DNA from: a bacterium | GTDB taxonomy: Bacteria; Coprothermobacterota; Coprothermobacteria; Coprothermobacterales; JAADFF01 | Length of the DNA: 16,877 nucleotides | NCBI GenBank assembly: GCA_027063755.1 | Contig: JAMORD010000209.1 | Span: 1-16,877, forward strand | Direction of reading: 5' to 3' | Shown: in pieces, positions 14,832 to 16,877 of the stretch | Layout of the letters: every line of letters starts with the position of its first letter | Numbering within the stretch: position 1 is the first letter of the stretch | The notes under the pieces: generated by a model | Told to the model about the DNA's origin: nothing | Databases searched by the model: none | What the model saw: only the letters and a program-made list of their open reading frames with translations | Translations under genes and position numbers: made by a program

Positions 14832-16877
14832 TTATGGATATATAATTTTCACCATCTTGGTGCTATCTATCCACTGCACCCTTGCCCCGAATGTTTCCGC
14901 TATAAACCTTGCTGGCACGAGGCTTCGCCCTTGTATGACAGGTAACTTTCTGCCCAAATTTACCCCTTTGCCATTTACAATGGCGTATGGCTTGTCAAGA
15001 TATAGGGTAAGAGTTGTCTCCCCTAGGGAAAGTACAATTTTTCTCTCCATGCCATACCATCCCAGTTCCATATTCATGGCCTCTGCAAGGAATCTTACAG
15101 GTATATATGTTGTGCCGTTTACTATGGTAGCTGGTACTTCCAGTAGGTATTTCTTGCTGTTGACATAGCCTTCTTTTTTACCTACACGGAAGGATATGAT
15201 GGTAGATGAAGGATAGGATACGACACCGCACTTTTCATATGTATTGCCTGCTTTATCGCGGGCATATAGACATATTTCATTGATACCTGTAAACAAGTAC
15301 ATATTAAAGTGATATTTTCCCTCCTTGTCAATATCCGGCTGATAATATGCCTCTCTAAGGTTGCCAGCCTTTACCCTTATGATAAGGGAAGCGCCTGGTT
15401 CTGTCATGCCTGTTACCTTAAATGGTGATTTGGATATAACCCCTTTGTCTGGTATGTTCCATATTGTATATGGTGGTGTGGTATCTATAGAGACGGGTAT
15501 ATCTGCAGGTTTAGAGTTATTGCCGAATGTATCTTCTGCGTAAAACTTCATAATAAAGTTTCCATCGCTGGGTAGTGTAATGTCTTTCAGATATGATGTG
15601 CCCGGTGTAGCCTTAAATCTAAATATTTCCCTTCCATTTATTTCCGTCCATATGGTGTCAAGGTCTTTATCGGCAGGGGATACGATAAGCATTCTAACAG
15701 TTTTCCCTTCAACTCCTACCAATTTTACGATAGGTGAGGCCGGGGAACCTTTGTCTTCAAAATATCCTGTCCATGTGGCATTGTTGTTTTCGGGGTTGAT
15801 GTCTGTTGTTTTTGTCTTAGCTTTAACGGTGGTCTCTACACTAACAGGTCCTTCTTTCTTGTTTATGATGTCTATGTAAAGGGATGCAGAACTACCAGGT
15901 TCAAGTTTTTTGATGTTCCATGTATTACCAGCAACCTCTCCATCGGTCTTGTCAATGACCTTATAGGAGCCTCCGTTTATGGTAAATGTGACTACAATGT
16001 TTTCTGCAGGTGTGGTTCCCCTATTGAGGACTACAACGGGTAAGGGATACGATTGGGCTGTGTCAAGCCCATCTTTGTCGTCGGGGAGAATAATGGCAAT
16101 ATCTGATATATTCTTTGGTGCCATGGCTATTGTGCGTTTGATATTTGAAACGATGGATTGCAGGTTTGCCTCAACAAGCATGGGTTTGTTGCCATCATTG
16201 GGAATAGCCTGAAATATACCGAAGTATATGCCTGGTTCAATATCGCCCAGTTTCCAAACATTATCCTTCATAGTTCCCTTGCTGAGTATAACTTTTTTTA
16301 CAGTTCCACCAGAAGGTTTCAATGTAATGCTGAGGTCTTTTTCTGGTGATGGGCCTTTGACGGTGATGATGCCAACAAAGTATATGTTGTCTCCGGGAAG
16401 AAAGTAAGGGTTGACAGGATAAAGCTGCAGCTCAGTGTTTGGCTTTCTGCTGACATTGAAGGTAATCATTGTCTCATCGTTATTGTCGTTGCTGTCGCTA
16501 AGTGGCGATTCAACCTTTAAAATACCATTGTATTTGCCTTCTGCAAGGGCTGTGATTTGAATAAGACATTTGACTGTTTGACCTTTAATCATGGTGCCTA
16601 TGTTCCATATATTGCCTGCTATAGCTCCTTGAGAGCACATGGCCCGACCTGTTTGCCTTATCATGCTATCTGTTTGGAAAGAGACCTTTACACCACTTGA
16701 CTGTCCTCCACGGTTTAAAACGGCTAGTTCCACATATGGAGTTTCTCCCAATGCAAAGCTAATGCTTTTTTTAGGCACGACGGTAACATCTATGTCAGGC
16801 TCTTCCTCAACGCCGATATAGACATTTTTCTCCATAACATATTTGTCATTTTCATAGAGTTTCAGCGTAATACCGTG
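14832..16877 (-). CDS. Large secreted repeat protein with C-terminal copper-amine-oxidase-N1 domain, 5' partial
   Basis: The frame is open to the window edge; 14 codons precede the ATG at 16835, which has no ribosome binding site, so the N-terminus lies outside. 681 residues are visible. Three tandem modules of about 115 residues (CARDB/DUF11-like) each carry a matching N-x-W-x-I/L-x-x-I/L turn, at Trp 91, 208 and 320; modules 1 and 3 also share VLNRG and a late DNN or ENNN turn. Two Ig/FN3-like modules follow (about 380-465 and 470-560), the second with TEPGASLII and DKAGN turns. The end (about 571-681) is a copper-amine-oxidase-N1 region with two PVRF-type signatures (YIPVRFLAEAM, LVPARFIAETF). 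It is probably an exported surface or adhesion protein, and shares its C-terminal layout with the gene at 2-1069. Confidence 0.87.
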   Translation of the reverse strand, partial: HGITLKLYENDKYVMEKNVYIGVEEEPDIDVTVVPKKSISFALGETPYVELAVLNRGGQSSGVKVSFQTDSMIRQTGRAMCSQGAIAGNIWNIGTMIKGQTVKCLIQITALAEGKYNGILKVESPLSDSNDNNDETMITFNVSRKPNTELQLYPVNPYFLPGDNIYFVGIITVKGPSPEKDLSITLKPSGGTVKKVILSKGTMKDNVWKLGDIEPGIYFGIFQAIPNDGNKPMLVEANLQSIVSNIKRTIAMAPKNISDIAIILPDDKDGLDTAQSYPLPVVVLNRGTTPAENIVVTFTINGGSYKVIDKTDGEVAGNTWNIKKLEPGSSASLYIDIINKKEGPVSVETTVKAKTKTTDINPENNNATWTGYFEDKGSPASPIVKLVGVEGKTVRMLIVSPADKDLDTIWTEINGREIFRFKATPGTSYLKDITLPSDGNFIMKFYAEDTFGNNSKPADIPVSIDTTPPYTIWNIPDKGVISKSPFKVTGMTEPGASLIIRVKAGNLREAYYQPDIDKEGKYHFNMYLFTGINEICLYARDKAGNTYEKCGVVSYPSSTIISFRVGKKEGYVNSKKYLLEVPATIVNGTTYIPVRFLAEAMNMELGWYGMERKIVLSLGETTLTLYLDKPYAIVNGKGVNLGRKLPVIQGRSLVPARFIAETFGARVQWIDSTKMVKIIYP

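Overview
The window looks like chromosome of a motile anaerobic bacterium, probably thermophilic and Bacillota-like. The basis is strong AAGGAGGTG-type ribosome binding sites with many GTG/TTG starts, heavy AUA/AGA/AGG codon use, copper-amine-oxidase-N1 (stalk-type) domains on secreted proteins, a two-subunit glycyl-tRNA synthetase, a tungsten/molybdenum aldehyde:ferredoxin oxidoreductase, and a flagellin promoter that matches the Bacillus SigD consensus exactly. The lineage is an inference; no rRNA or tRNA is present to fix it, and I see no CRISPR array, insertion sequence or integrase.

Layout. (1) 2-1069 (+) is the 3' part of a secreted protein with two Ig-like modules and a C-terminal Cu-amine-oxidase-N1 region, ended by a strong terminator. 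(2) 1160-2287 (+) is a pair of uncharacterised genes: a small membrane protein and an acidic-tailed coiled-coil protein. (3) 3989-2291 (-) is an overlapping pair: a YedJ/YpgQ-like HD phosphohydrolase and a membrane diguanylate cyclase. (4) 4048-4938 (+) is a DUF4405 membrane protein followed by a helix-turn-helix-like segment. This locus carries an in-frame stop at codon 4, a stop plus frame change at an ATGA junction and a one-base frameshift, so it may be one broken gene. (5) 6120-5017 (-) is flagellin, behind a SigD-type promoter and a hairpin at the predicted mRNA 5' end.

(6) 6280-9553 (+) holds a divergent NurA-like protein, a four-cluster ferredoxin subunit and the aldehyde:ferredoxin oxidoreductase large subunit, ending in a bidirectional terminator. 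(7) 10108-9575 (-) is a minimal FlgC/FlgG-like rod protein plus a 77-residue helical protein. (8) 10194-14831 (+) is glyQ, glyS and a seven-transmembrane GGEEF diguanylate cyclase. (9) 16877-14832 (-) is a second, larger secreted protein whose C-terminal half resembles the first gene. It also runs off the window at its N-terminus.

Together: flagellin, the mini rod protein and two c-di-GMP synthases point to motility and its second-messenger control. The oxidoreductase pair is a self-contained aldehyde/ferredoxin redox module. The two stalk-domain proteins are probably cell-surface structural or adhesion proteins. No gene-free stretch exceeds about 160 bases.
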